A DNA stretch of 64,000 nt from Adiantum capillus-veneris (Eukaryota; Streptophyta; Polypodiopsida; Polypodiales; Pteridaceae). The stretch spans positions 64,019,996-64,083,995 of the forward strand of contig CM043970.1 in the NCBI GenBank assembly GCA_014529385.2, in the 5' to 3' direction. This document shows, in pieces, positions 25,688-35,023 of this stretch. Numbering within the stretch: the first letter of the stretch is position 1; every line of letters starts with the position of its first letter. A program made the position numbers and the translations under genes. The notes below the pieces were generated by a model. It saw only the letters and a list, made by a program, of their open reading frames with translations, was not told the origin of the DNA and ran no database searches.

Positions 25688-25888
25688 CAGAGAGGCGCGC
25701 GTAACAGTCAGAGAGAGAGAGAGAGAGCGCCGCTTACGCGCCCCTGCCCCTCCCTCAGACCATATCAGACTTACCTCCACGTCGGCTGCGGCTACACTTC
25801 TCCAGCCCCAGGTATTCGTCACCAGGAGGCAGGCTGCAATATTAAGGAGGATGATGACAACGCGGCCTGATGAATAACAAGACGCCAT
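25239..25888 (-). CDS. Secreted eight-cysteine protein (divergent LTP-like), two exons
   Basis: Exon 1 is 25775-25888 (38 codons) and exon 2 is 25239-25583 (114 codons plus stop). The 191-bp intron has a perfect donor GAG|GTAAGT and acceptor GGTGCAG|TGC, phase 0. The predicted protein is 152 residues. Residues 1 to about 35 form a signal peptide with a hydrophobic core (VVIILLNIAACLLV) and a small-residue cleavage region (VAAAD). The mature part has eight cysteines, beginning CGFGSSC and ending KLAPC. Cysteine order and the DVCYDV / AVCYAI / LNACLGV segments recall plant lipid-transfer/prolamin-type proteins, but the family's CC and CxC motifs are absent. The family call is therefore weak, while 'secreted cysteine-rich' is firm. 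It is GC-rich compared with its flanks and is the only convincing non-transposon gene here. The intron contains two (CT)n tracts on the coding strand. Confidence 0.7.
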
Positions 25889-25926
25889 CAGAAGTATGAA
25901 TGATCAGTGCTTCCTGTACTGACTTC

Positions 25927-25937
25927 CATATATCTCG
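25927..25937 (-). promoter_or_regulatory. Possible TATA box of the secreted-protein gene
   Basis: On the minus strand GAGATATATGG lies about 40-50 bp upstream of the ATG at 25888. That leaves a very short 5' leader, so the assignment is tentative. Confidence 0.3.
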
Positions 25938-26605
25938 CGAAACAACGAAGTCGTAAGAGGCTAACGACTCGAAAATCAAATTGCGTTAAGCTTTTAAGAT
26001 AACCAAGTAGGGGTACCAGCCGGAAATCCAGCCAGATCCGGCGACACAAATGTCAAGCGACCTAATAGGCAGAATGGCAGGAGACTATGAGCAAGCGCCC
26101 GCGAGGCGATCGACAGAGGAGCTAGATGCACGCAGAGCTAAGGCCACGGGCAAACAAGTAGGGGACATTCAGAGGGTGAGGGTGGAGGCAAACTTAAAAA
26201 TAATTTTTTTTTCCATGGGTGGCCAATGAGTGCAGTTCTACGTCCTGCTGTAACTATGGGAGCAGATCAGAAGGTTGTTGATTCAAGGACGTAGGTGAGA
26301 TGTTGAGGTTTCCTTTTGTACGGGTAATAAATTCTTGAGAGGGAAGAATGGGAATCTCAGAATGAATTGAATAAAATAAGAGAGTTTCTAGTAGGACTTA
26401 TGATATTGTCTCCTACAATTTTGAAAACATCGTTGAACATGAGTAACTTGCACGGTCCCTTGACTTGGCTTAAAATGGGAAATGGAACGAGGGGCTGTGT
26501 GGCATCGGGCAAGGGGCAAAAAAAGTGGGAAGAACAAAACTTGATTCTATTTTTCTCAGATGCATGGCATACCCCATGTGCCAATCAGTTAGTCCTTCAA
26601 TCATT

Positions 26606-26607
<2 letters not shown>
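25938..26607. other. No gene recognised
   Basis: Intergenic stretch upstream of the secreted-protein gene. There are short frames only. The right part (26360-26600) may be decayed retrotransposon sequence but no domain can be named. Confidence 0.4.

Positions 26608-26641
<34 letters not shown>
26608..26641. repeat. (CT)17 microsatellite at the end of a gypsy fragment
   Basis: A pure CT run directly abuts the point where the gypsy protease coding sequence on its right stops being recognisable. Confidence 0.95.
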
Positions 26642-26643
<2 letters not shown>

Positions 26644-26979
26644 CACTCAGTGGCCAACTCCATTGACATGAAGTTGTGAGTAGAGCCAGGGTCAAACAAG
26701 ATGAAGGCATCATGCTTCCTTACCTTTCTCCAAGAATAGGAGAGAGGTGATCCTTTGCAATGAGCATCCTCTTTTGGAGCTTCGATTCGGGAAGCTCTAG
26801 GAGTCTCATTGCGCGCATTTCTCTTGGTACAAGAACGATAGCCATGTGCTTGCTCCCCACACTTAAAACATTTGTGGTCTTTACAAAAAGCTTCAAGCTC
26901 TTCAGGAGAGAGTTTATTTTTACTTTTGTAAACTCCCTTCTCCTTGGACCGATTGTTGTTGTTGTTGGAATTGCATTGG
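26642..26979 (-). pseudogene. Gypsy gag zinc knuckle and protease (left part of split element)
   Basis: The minus strand reads SKNKLSPEELEAFCKDHK, then the CCHC zinc knuckle CFKCGEQAHGYRSC. A basic linker follows, then the protease start FILFDPGSTHNFMS with catalytic DPG in place of the usual DSG/DTG. The sequence breaks off at the (CT)n tract. Its right edge is the CACTA-1 insertion point. The missing upstream gag lies at 49940-51110 on the same strand. The duplicated TGG at both junctions shows that CACTA-1 split one gag-protease gene. Confidence 0.85.
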
Positions 26980-27064
26980 CACTATAAGAGGAGTTATCTA
27001 TAACTGTTAGCATTGTCGCAGAAAAACAAAGAAAAAAGGAGAGAGAAAAAATCAATAATCGTGG

Positions 27065-27175
27065 TTATGGACACGGTAGTGGTTTCTCAACAATAAGCGC
27101 GGTAATAGTCGCAGCAATATACCCATTGCTATTATCGCGACAGTTGCCGCGCTTATTATCGCTACAGGTACATTC
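27065..27175. repeat. CACTA-1 left subterminal repeats
   Basis: AATAAGCGCGG and its inverse CCGCGCTTATT, together with GGTAATAGTCGC and ATTATCGCGAC, occur in both orientations within about 100 bp of the left end. Subterminal motif clusters are where CACTA accessory proteins bind, so this is the probable transposase-complex binding region. Confidence 0.55.
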
Positions 27176-27182
27176 AAAAATT

Positions 27183-27232
27183 AAGGTGCTCATTTGGGCC
27201 ACCGAAAATTGGGTGGCCCAAATGAGCACCTT
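27183..27232. repeat. Perfect 21-bp stem hairpin
   Basis: The arms at 27183-27203 and 27212-27232 are exact reverse complements, with an 8-nt loop GAAAATTG. It lies about 200 bp inside the left end of CACTA-1, just beyond the subterminal repeats. See findings. Confidence 0.95.
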
Positions 27233-27443
27233 TATTTCTGACCTGCATAAAACAATGAAACATCATTTTTTTTTTAGAAGAGTATAAAAAAAACCAAAGA
27301 ATTGAGATTGAATTTACTTAACCTTGACAATTTAATATGCAGAAGATCAACTATCTTAAAAAGTTACAATAAAAAGTAAATAGTTGTATATACATTGTGT
27401 CACATTGGGACTTTACGAAAGTTTGGACAAAATATTATTCTAT

Positions 27444-28945
27444 CTAATCCTCGTCTATCTCGTCTTCGTCCAACAGGCATGTACATTTGATCACCTTGAC
27501 TCTACATAAACCCAAACCAACACGAAAGATGTGGTTGTTTTCGAACAACCATCGCCAAGTATCAAATTCTGTATGTCGCTCAAGATACCTGACCATGTCT
27601 CTGGTTGGTCGAGAAAGAGTGATATTTTCCTAAGTTAGCAATAACAATAACAAATTATCAACTACAATCTGAATAATCACTGATCGATGTTATAATTTAA
27701 TCAATCTTACATATTTGTCCTTCCAAACTCCCTTGCTTCTTGAGCCATAGTGCGTGGGAGTTTATCTAGCGCGAGCGTTGCGTTGTTGTCTGTATGATGA
27801 GCCCGTCTCGTAGCTTGATCGCTCTTTTTTTGAATTGCCCACTCCCACTCCGCGTCTGCCATGTTGCCACCGTGGTAGCTTCTGTTTAGATCTCTGACCT
27901 GGTTGGCTGTTGTGCACCGCACACTGGACTGCTTGTTTTTCAAAAATGTCTTTATATAGCCCTCCAATTATTGTTGTGAAAAATGTTGATCGGGGATATT
28001 TGGAAATCTAGCTAACATCGCGTTCTCAATGTACCGTGCATGATCGGGCAGTTGGTCTCTAAACTTTATAAAACAATTCTTATACGTTGAATGTATAAGA
28101 ATTTGTAGATGAAGTTGAAATGCCTTGCCCTGTGCTATGCCGAAGTCCTTCTCCCCACCACAATTAACCTTGTAGTAGCGCCCATGCGTGTTTGGCATGG
28201 GTGTGTCAGTTTTCTCATCCTCTGCACCAGGGGCGACACACTTTGAAAGTGGCGACTCCGTTCCCCGCCATTATCAAAACACGCAAAACCACAAGATCCG
28301 CCGCCGCTTCATCTCTCACGATGCTCGCTGCCCTGAGACGAGCCTCGATGCGCGCTACTAGAGGATGTTCGTCGACAATGTTCTGGTGAAGCAGGAGTGG
28401 AATGGAGTTGTGTAGGACCCTGGGATGCGATGGGAGTGGGACCCTGCGATGGAAGGGGAGTAGGACCCTATGAAGGAAGGGGAGTATGACGATAAGAAGG
28501 GGCTATATACTGAGGTGCCGTTGGTGCGAGGCTCTGTAGGTAAGGAGTCCCTCCCTGACTCCCCCATGGTGTAGTCTGCGGAGAAAGACCGTAGCTTGCA
28601 AGCTGCTGCGGAGTGTAGCGACCAAACAAATTTTTTGTCTCTCGGAGGTACTGTTCTCGTAAAGAGAGAGCCCACTGTAGATCTGGATCTACGACCGGTG
28701 CAAGAACCTGAGAAGGGCAGCTGTAGGATGGCCATGCCTGCAACTAACAAAAATAAACCTATGACACTCATGATTTAGGGTTAACTAGCCAGAAACATTC
28801 TTTATTTCTTTGCTTGTTCTCACGACTCAAGACTCGGGTCCACTGGAGGCGATGCCCACCCCAGGTGGGAGCCCACTTGGGATGTGAACCAACCAAAAGA
28901 TAAGCGAGCTGGCTGCTCCCCACCAGGTTGTCTCTCGTCTGACAT
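27444..28945 (-). pseudogene. Second CACTA-1 gene, function unknown
   Basis: Several minus-strand exon-like pieces lie in order. A possible start exon is at about 28945 (MSDERQPGGEQPARLSFGWF). A proline/serine-rich exon follows an acceptor TTAGTTGCAG near 28745 (LQWALSLREQYLRETKNLFG; repeated TPLPSQGP-like units). A conserved-looking block spans 28198-27707 (HARYIENAMLARFPNIPDQ, MADAEWEWAIQKKSDQATRR). A last exon 27629-27444 follows acceptor AACTTAG and ends in an acidic tail (CTCLLDEDEIDED). In-frame stops at about 28466 and 27966 break it. Its place near one end of a CACTA element suits a TNPA/TNP1-type DNA-binding accessory protein. It does not align by eye with the equivalent gene of CACTA-2, and it is transcribed away from the transposase gene. 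Confidence 0.5.
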
Positions 28946-29639
28946 CTACATTACAAAGAGCAATATAAGATTAAGCTTTCCCCCCTACTCACTCATCTAT
29001 AAATACGTACACAAGTATATTAGCACATAAAAACGTAGATACATATACATACTAGTAGACCTAAGTAGAGGCTAGTAGTGCCAAAGGTCAAGTGACACCT
29101 CTTTAGGTATCATCACAGTCCGTGGTAAAACTAAAGATACGTTGCGGTAATCCATGCAACAGTGGCCAATGACCGCAATGCCACAATTAAAAAGGGACTA
29201 TACCCAAGAGGAAGCGTTTAACCTTTGGGCGCTATGCTCCCGTACTTAGTGCCTACATACATGTATAAACAAATATATATGTACGCACAGATATTTGTAA
29301 ATGTAGCCATCGTTTTGTGTTGTGCGCAGTGCGAGAGTGCTCACTGCTTCTGTGAAGTGCTATGAAGAACAACTTCTTTATTGTGCTTCTTGCGTAGCAT
29401 CTCTTCACAGCAACTCCTTGTTCAAGGGATTACTTTGCCTCCATTCTGCACGCATGTCTGCCTCCATTCTGATGTACGGTATCGTTAAAAGCTGTCCAAC
29501 CTAATGCCTATTTGGTGGGGAGAAAGAGATAGAAAGAGAGATAGAGAGAAATATAGAGAAGTTAAGGAGAAGAGAGTAGAAAGTAATTTTCGAGGGTTTG
29601 TTGACGTCATGTAAAGAAGGTCTTTTTCATAGCACTCTA

Positions 29640-29758
29640 CAGAAGTAGGAGCATACCCGCACTGCCCACACCACAAAATGGTTGCTCCGCCTACAACCAT
29701 TGCTCCGCCTACCCGCACTGCGCACACCACAAAATGGTTGCTCCGCCTACAACCATGG
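29640..29758 (+). repeat. Two-copy repeat, ~60 bp
   Basis: CCCGCACTGC.CACACCACAAAATGG followed by TTGCTCCGCCTACAACCAT occurs twice head to tail, the first copy with an extra TTGCTCCGCCTA. The region 28946-29640 to the left has no recognisable gene. Confidence 0.7.
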
Positions 29759-29761
29759 CTC

Positions 29762-29968
29762 TTTATCTCTCTATTTCTTTATCTTCCTCTCTCTACCTAT
29801 CGCTTTCTGTCGATGGATATCTCTAATTCCCTCTCTCCCTCTTTCTCTGTTTCTCCCTCTTTCCTTATCTCTCTCTCTCTCTCTCTATCCCTCTCTCTTT
29901 CTCTATGTTTCTCTCTATCTCTCTCTCTCTCTCTCTCTCCCTCTTCTATTTATCTCTTCCTCTCTCTT

Positions 29969-29999
<31 letters not shown>

Positions 30000-30025
30000 A
30001 TTCTTTCTCTTTCTCTCTATCTATC

Positions 30026-30057
<32 letters not shown>

Positions 30058-30071
30058 TCTCTCTCTACCTC

Positions 30072-30112
<41 letters not shown>

Positions 30113-30270
30113 TCTCTCTCGTTCTCTCGCTTTATCTATTCTCCCTCTCTCTTTGTTTCTCTCTACCTCTCTCTCTATTTCTCTCTCTCTCTCTCTCTCC
30201 TATTTATCTCTCTCTCTCTCTCTCTCTCTTTATCTATCTCTCTCTCTATTTCTCCTTCTCTCTCTATTTC
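29762..30270 (+). repeat. ~510-bp CT-rich low-complexity tract
   Basis: This is almost pure pyrimidine on the plus strand, an impure (CT)n with interspersed TATCT and CCCTCT units. All three plus frames stay open as Ser/Leu-rich nonsense because of composition, so none is a gene. Confidence 0.95.
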
Positions 30271-30309
30271 TATGTAACATTTGTATCTAACATACATAAC
30301 ATTTTTATG

Positions 30310-30520
30310 TAACATTCGCTATCTCTATCTCTATCTAACATTCACTATCTCTATCTCTATCTAATATTCACTATCTCTGACAACCTAACATTTTTAACAT
30401 TTGCAAATCTATTTAACATTCACTATCTCTATCTCTATCTAACATTCACTATCTTTATCTCTATCTAATATTCACTATCTCTGACAACCTAACATTTTTA
30501 ACATTTGCAAATCTAACTAG
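30310..30520 (+). repeat. ~105-bp tandem repeat
   Basis: Copies contain AACATTCACTATCTCTATCTC, then CTGACAACCTAACATTTTTAAC and ATTTGCAAATCTA, and repeat about every 100 bp. The second copy ends at about 30515. It probably grew out of the adjacent CT-rich tract. Confidence 0.75.
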
Positions 30521-30890
30521 CCGAGCAACGCAACCATTTTCAAACAAGTGTCTCTTCTCTACCACGCACGAAGAGACATTTCAACAACGTAACCATTTGG
30601 GAAATGAACGAGGTATGTCATGATATTTCTACTTCTTTTTATAGGGTTTATGCATGTGTGTCTGTATGTGTGTAGTAGAAAAAACAATAGAGAAAGAGGC
30701 CAGAGAAGCGTTGTTTTGTGTTTACCTTTCGTTGTAGCGCGGTTGCCGGCTGGGTTGAGCTTCCAATGACGAACGCGGAAAGCCCCCTTCGACAAACTCC
30801 TCCTTGACACAAACGTGCGTGCGTGTGTGTGTTTGTGTGTTGATGTTGTGCTTGAGATGGAGTAGGGAGAGAAGGTGTAGGGAGGGGGGT

Positions 30891-30920
<30 letters not shown>
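30891..30920. repeat. (G)30 homopolymer
   Basis: 30 uninterrupted guanines follow GGAGGGGGGT. The length may be uncertain, as with other long homopolymers. Confidence 0.9.
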
Positions 30921-30921
<1 letters not shown>

Positions 30922-31359
30922 GCTTAGAGAGGGAGCGATGGCGGAGAGGAAGTAGAGCAGAGTATGCAGCAAAAATGCGGCATACTCTGTCTCCTTGTCT
31001 ATTTTAGGCGCTAGGCATTACCACGGCTATTACCGGGCCTGGTCATTTCAAACAGATACATGCAAATCCGAGGTTGCAAGGGGGAGGATGGGGGGGTACA
31101 AACCACCCCCTCTACCCTTAGCTATCCATTATTCCATTTTTTAACCTTTTTAGTTTTTTGATGAAGATTTTTAATTTTTTATGGATACTTTATTTTTTAG
31201 TGCTTTTAAATGTTTAATAATTGCATTTTTAAAGTTCTCTTTTTAGTTAAAAATAAATTTAGCACTCAGTGTCATTTATTCTTTTTGAACTTAACTTCAT
31301 GTCATTTTTTTAATGGAATCTATGGCTTTTCTAATTATTTATTTTTTAGAACACATGAC
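30921..31359. other. No gene recognised (CACTA-1 upstream of transposase)
   Basis: CATTACCACGGCTATTACCGGG near 31015-31040 resembles the subterminal motifs. The rest, to about 31350, is AT-rich and probably the 5' flank or leader of the transposase gene that starts on its right. Confidence 0.35.
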
Positions 31360-31778
31360 TAAATAAACAACATTTCGCATATGTAGGACATCAACTGAGA
31401 TGATCGTGGTGCCCTTGGAGGCCCTGAGCGCGATCGCTGGCTCAAGGAAAAACTTCCTTGTCCTTGCGCAAGTGCAAAAGGGCAATCCCTTGCTTGAGGT
31501 GCATTGCCTTGGAACACGTGGAGAATGAAGGGCTTTGACATTCTCGAAAAAGCGCTCGGAGAGATGAGAGCGCAACTCACCTGTCGCTTGAGGAGGTGCC
31601 CCATTCATCTGTGTTCAGTGGTGGTGCACCAGTGTGCAAGGCCGAACGACAGAGGCAAGAGCAACTGGGCAATGGGTGCACCCCATGGTGATCCTCCCAT
31701 TGGCTCTACTTCGGCAGCTCTTATGGCATCTCCATCGCACTTTGAAGCAGAGGATGAGCACATGTTCGATGTGTGATG
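31360..31778 (+). pseudogene. CACTA-1 TNP2-like transposase, N-terminal part
   Basis: The plus strand encodes a zinc-binding transposase-associated domain (KLPCPCASAKGQ, then WNTWRMKGFDI) and, in a shifted frame, HGDPPIGSTSA and SHFEAEDEHMFDV. The latter is typical of the acidic linker before the TNP2 domain. An in-frame stop separates the first two blocks. The frame ends at a TGA spanning the copia insertion site, and coding resumes in another frame after 37436 (DELLAHERDMCEEDC). A one-base loss at or near the target is the simplest explanation. Confidence 0.7.
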
Positions 31779-31965
31779 TGTTGGGATCGGAGAGCACACA
31801 CACAGAGAGCCAACACGAAGAAGGAGATAGACACAGTGTGTGGCGGGGCGGTACTCACACTACAATGTGTAGTTATGAGTATAGTTATTATGAATGAGTA
31901 AATGAATGGCTGTACATGGGCGGCTCAACAATGGGCAGCCGGGCACACGGGCCTTTAACCCAACA
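31779..31965 (-). repeat. 3' LTR of the copia element
   Basis: Read on the minus strand it starts TGTTGGGTTAAAGGCCCG and ends CCGATCCCAACA. The substitutions relative to the 5' LTR are C/G at 31926 and T/C at 31932. Confidence 0.97.
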
Positions 31966-31981
31966 ATCTCCCACTTAAAGG
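31966..31981 (-). other. Polypurine tract
   Basis: The minus strand reads TTTAAGTGGGAGAT immediately before the 3' LTR. GTGGGAGATTGTTGGG is the standard plant copia junction that primes plus-strand DNA synthesis. Confidence 0.85.
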
Positions 31982-32020
31982 TAGTGTGCCTTTAAAGTGG
32001 CCAAAGTACAGCAAAAGAAG

Positions 32021-35000
32021 TCAAGCCATACCCATCAGCGATCTACAGTGTGCAAACCGCTGTGAGGCTAACGACTTCGTGAGTAGATCAGCAGGGTTAT
32101 CGTCAGTGTGTACCTTGACAAGCTCTATGCGCTTGTCCTCTAGCACCTCTCGTATGAAGTGATACCTCACCTCAATGTGCTTTGTCTTCGCATGGAAGAC
32201 AGGTTTCCGTGCCAACGCTATGGCACTCTGGCTATCACAATGTAGAATCGGAGCATCACAAGCCATACCAAGATCTCCCACTAGTCGTGAGAGCCATACG
32301 GCCTCCTTGGCAGCCTCAGTGGCAGCCATATATTCAGCCTCTGTAGTGCTCAAAGCAACGCATGGCTGTAAACGTGATGCCCACGAAACCGATCCACCTG
32401 CAACTGTGAACACATAGCCGCTAGTAGACTTCCTCGAGTCCACTGACCCTGCATAGTCTGAATCTGTATATCTGCAAACAGACATATCCTTCTCACCATA
32501 GCATAGGGACAACTCTGAAGTCCCTCTCAAGTATCTGAGAATACCTCTCACTGCATCCCAATGACGCTTGCCCGGGTTAGACATGTACCTGCTAACCACA
32601 CCAACTGCATGAGCAAGATCTGGACGCGTAGCCACCATGGCATACATCAAGGAACCAACAGCTGACGCATAGGGAATCTGAGACATCTCTGTAGTCTCCA
32701 AATCTGTCTGAGGGCAGTCATCATGGCTGAGTTTTACATATGGAGGCAACGGGGTACTAATGGCCTTCCCCCCTTCCATATGAAAACGCTCAAGCACCCT
32801 GTCAATGTACTCTTTCTGACTAAGAAAGAGCATCTTGCGAGAACGATCACGAGTGATCCGCATACCCAAAATATGACTGGCATCCCCAAGATCCTCCATG
32901 GAAAAGGTCTCATGTAGCCTATGTTTCAAGGCATCCACATCAGAAATACACTTCCCTGCGATCAGCATGTCATCCACATACAAAACCAAAACAATAAGAC
33001 TACCATCTGCAGCCTTTCGAGTATAGAGGCATGGGTCCTCATAATTGCGTACATAGCCCAATGAACTCATGAATGCATCAAACTTACGATACCATTCACG
33101 AGATGATTGCTTCAGCCCATACAAGGTCTTAAGAAGCCGGCATACCATCTTCTTTGAACCATGAATAACAAACCCACTTGGTTGCTCCATGTACAAATCC
33201 TCGTGCAAGTCCGGATGTAAGAAAGTTGTCTTTACATCCATTTGCTTCAATTCCATGTCTTTTGTAGCTACCAAAGCAAACAACATATGCAAAGTAGACA
33301 TCTTCACCACTGGGGAGAAGATCTCGTCAAAATCAATGCCCTTCTGTTGCTTGAATCCTTTAGCCACAAGCCTTGCTTTGTACCTAGGCTTTGCATCCAT
33401 TGAACACAGTTTTATCTTGTAAACCCACTTGCATGGTAGTGCCTTCTTACCCTTTGGCAAAGGAGTAAGCTCCCACGTTTCATTTTGGATCAACGAATCC
33501 ATCTCTGACTGCATAGCCTGCTCCCACTTCAGCTTGTCAACACTAGACATGGCCTCATCATAACATGATGGCTCCCCGCAATCAGTCAACAGTACATAAT
33601 CCATAGAAGGCACAAAACGCTGAGGCTGTCTTGCACGCCGCTCTGAACGCCTCAAAGACTGTGCAGGAGGTGCATTTGGCTGTCCCACATCTACATGATC
33701 TCCCAACAAGGGCTGATCTCCCACTTGAGGGTCAATGGGCTGCCCACGAGCAGCCATGGGACCATCATACCGATGTCCATCCTCCTCAAATATCACATGC
33801 CGAACCTCAACCGTTCGCGGTGATGCTCTATACATAGAGTCCTCATGAGAAACAACATCATGGCTGCGCACAATCTTCCTGTCAATAGGATCCCACAATC
33901 GATAACCCATCTCACCAGAGCTACCATAACCCAAGAAGATACATCTCTTGCTCTTTGGATCCAATTTGCTGCGTTTTGCCTTAGGTACATGTACATAAGC
34001 TTCACAGCCAAAAACACGAAGGTGACCATACGAAGGTGGCAAACCTGTCCATACCTCTTCAGGCACTTTGAAGCCCAAAGGAACACTAGGTGAACGATTT
34101 ATCAAATGCACAGAAGTGGCAACAGCTTCAGCCCAAAATCCATTTGACAAACCATCCATAGAAAGCATACTACGGACTTTTTCCTGTATAGTCCTGTTCA
34201 TGTGCTCTGCCACACCATTTTGAGGAGGTGTATAGGGAGCACTAAGCTCGCGCCATATACCCTTCTCAACACATAATGTTGTGAAAGCATGAGACATAAA
34301 TTCACCCCCATTGTCCGTACGTAAGCACTTCAACTTACAACCTGATTGGTTCTCAACAAGAGCCAACCATTGCTTAAATATATCAAACACCATATCCTTC
34401 TTACGAATGGGGTATGCCCATACCTTCCTGCTAGCATCATCAATGAACGTAACAAAGTACATAGCACCTCCAAGAGAAGCATTGGGCATCGGCCCACATA
34501 CATCACTATGCACCAAAGCTAGCTTTTCCAAAGATCTGTGTGGAACACTTTTCTTATGAGAAGACCGAGCATGTCGACCATAAAGGCAATGCTCACAAAA
34601 CTCAAAACCACCAAAATCTGAAACGGGAATGTAATCCGCACGTGCCAACAACTTCATACCTTTTAGTGACATATGCCCCAAACGCTGATGCCATAAAGAA
34701 GCAGGAGGTTGCTCAGTGATCCCCACAATGTGATCAGCCACACTAGCTACACAAAGGGAATACAACGTATTCCTCTTAGCACCTTTAACCAAAACAAGGC
34801 TGCCCTTAGTGATCTTCCAACCTCCATCACCAAAAGATACATTGAAACCAAGTGAATCCAACTGACCCACACTAATCAAGCTTTTTGCAAGAGCCAGCAC
34901 ATGACGCACACGCTGCAAGACAAACGTAGTAGAGTTTGGCATAGCCAAATGAATATCCCCAATGCCATGAATCTGCATAGAACGCCCATCGGCAATCCTG

Positions 35001-35023
35001 ACAGTACCTGTGCTCGAAGTATT
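32021..35023 (-). CDS. Copia pol: integrase, reverse transcriptase, RNase H
   Basis: About 1000 codons in one frame follow the TAA at 35024. The GAG-pre-integrase region (SLWHQRLGHMSLKGMKLL, then CEHCLYG) supplies the HHCC zinc site. The integrase core has LVHSDVCGPM, FIDDASRKVW and the third catalytic residue in YTPPQNGVAEHMNRT. The RT region contains KWVYKIKLCSMDAKPRYKAR and the catalytic YVDDMLIAG. RNase H has YTDSDYAGSVDSRKSTSGYV and ends near SLASQRFAHCRSLMGMA. The length is normal for the family and no further stops occur. The gene is in frame with gag, so the ancestral product was one polyprotein. Expression now requires read-through of the upstream stop. The first internal ATG in this part is at 34978. 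Confidence 0.95.
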   Translation of the reverse strand, partial: NTSSTGTVRIADGRSMQIHGIGDIHLAMPNSTTFVLQRVRHVLALAKSLISVGQLDSLGFNVSFGDGGWKITKGSLVLVKGAKRNTLYSLCVASVADHIVGITEQPPASLWHQRLGHMSLKGMKLLARADYIPVSDFGGFEFCEHCLYGRHARSSHKKSVPHRSLEKLALVHSDVCGPMPNASLGGAMYFVTFIDDASRKVWAYPIRKKDMVFDIFKQWLALVENQSGCKLKCLRTDNGGEFMSHAFTTLCVEKGIWRELSAPYTPPQNGVAEHMNRTIQEKVRSMLSMDGLSNGFWAEAVATSVHLINRSPSVPLGFKVPEEVWTGLPPSYGHLRVFGCEAYVHVPKAKRSKLDPKSKRCIFLGYGSSGEMGYRLWDPIDRKIVRSHDVVSHEDSMYRASPRTVEVRHVIFEEDGHRYDGPMAARGQPIDPQVGDQPLLGDHVDVGQPNAPPAQSLRRSERRARQPQRFVPSMDYVLLTDCGEPSCYDEAMSSVDKLKWEQAMQSEMDSLIQNETWELTPLPKGKKALPCKWVYKIKLCSMDAKPRYKARLVAKGFKQQKGIDFDEIFSPVVKMSTLHMLFALVATKDMELKQMDVKTTFLHPDLHEDLYMEQPSGFVIHGSKKMVCRLLKTLYGLKQSSREWYRKFDAFMSSLGYVRNYEDPCLYTRKAADGSLIVLVLYVDDMLIAGKCISDVDALKHRLHETFSMEDLGDASHILGMRITRDRSRKMLFLSQKEYIDRVLERFHMEGGKAISTPLPPYVKLSHDDCPQTDLETTEMSQIPYASAVGSLMYAMVATRPDLAHAVGVVSRYMSNPGKRHWDAVRGILRYLRGTSELSLCYGEKDMSVCRYTDSDYAGSVDSRKSTSGYVFTVAGGSVSWASRLQPCVALSTTEAEYMAATEAAKEAVWLSRLVGDLGMACDAPILHCDSQSAIALARKPVFHAKTKHIEVRYHFIREVLEDKRIELVKVHTDDNPADLLTKSLASQRFAHCRSLMGMA

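Noticed and set aside
29678-30312. Three overlapping plus-strand frames of 135-202 codons, Ser/Leu-rich
   Set aside because: They are all products of the CT-rich tract, which lacks stop codons in every frame. No domain or splice context supports them.
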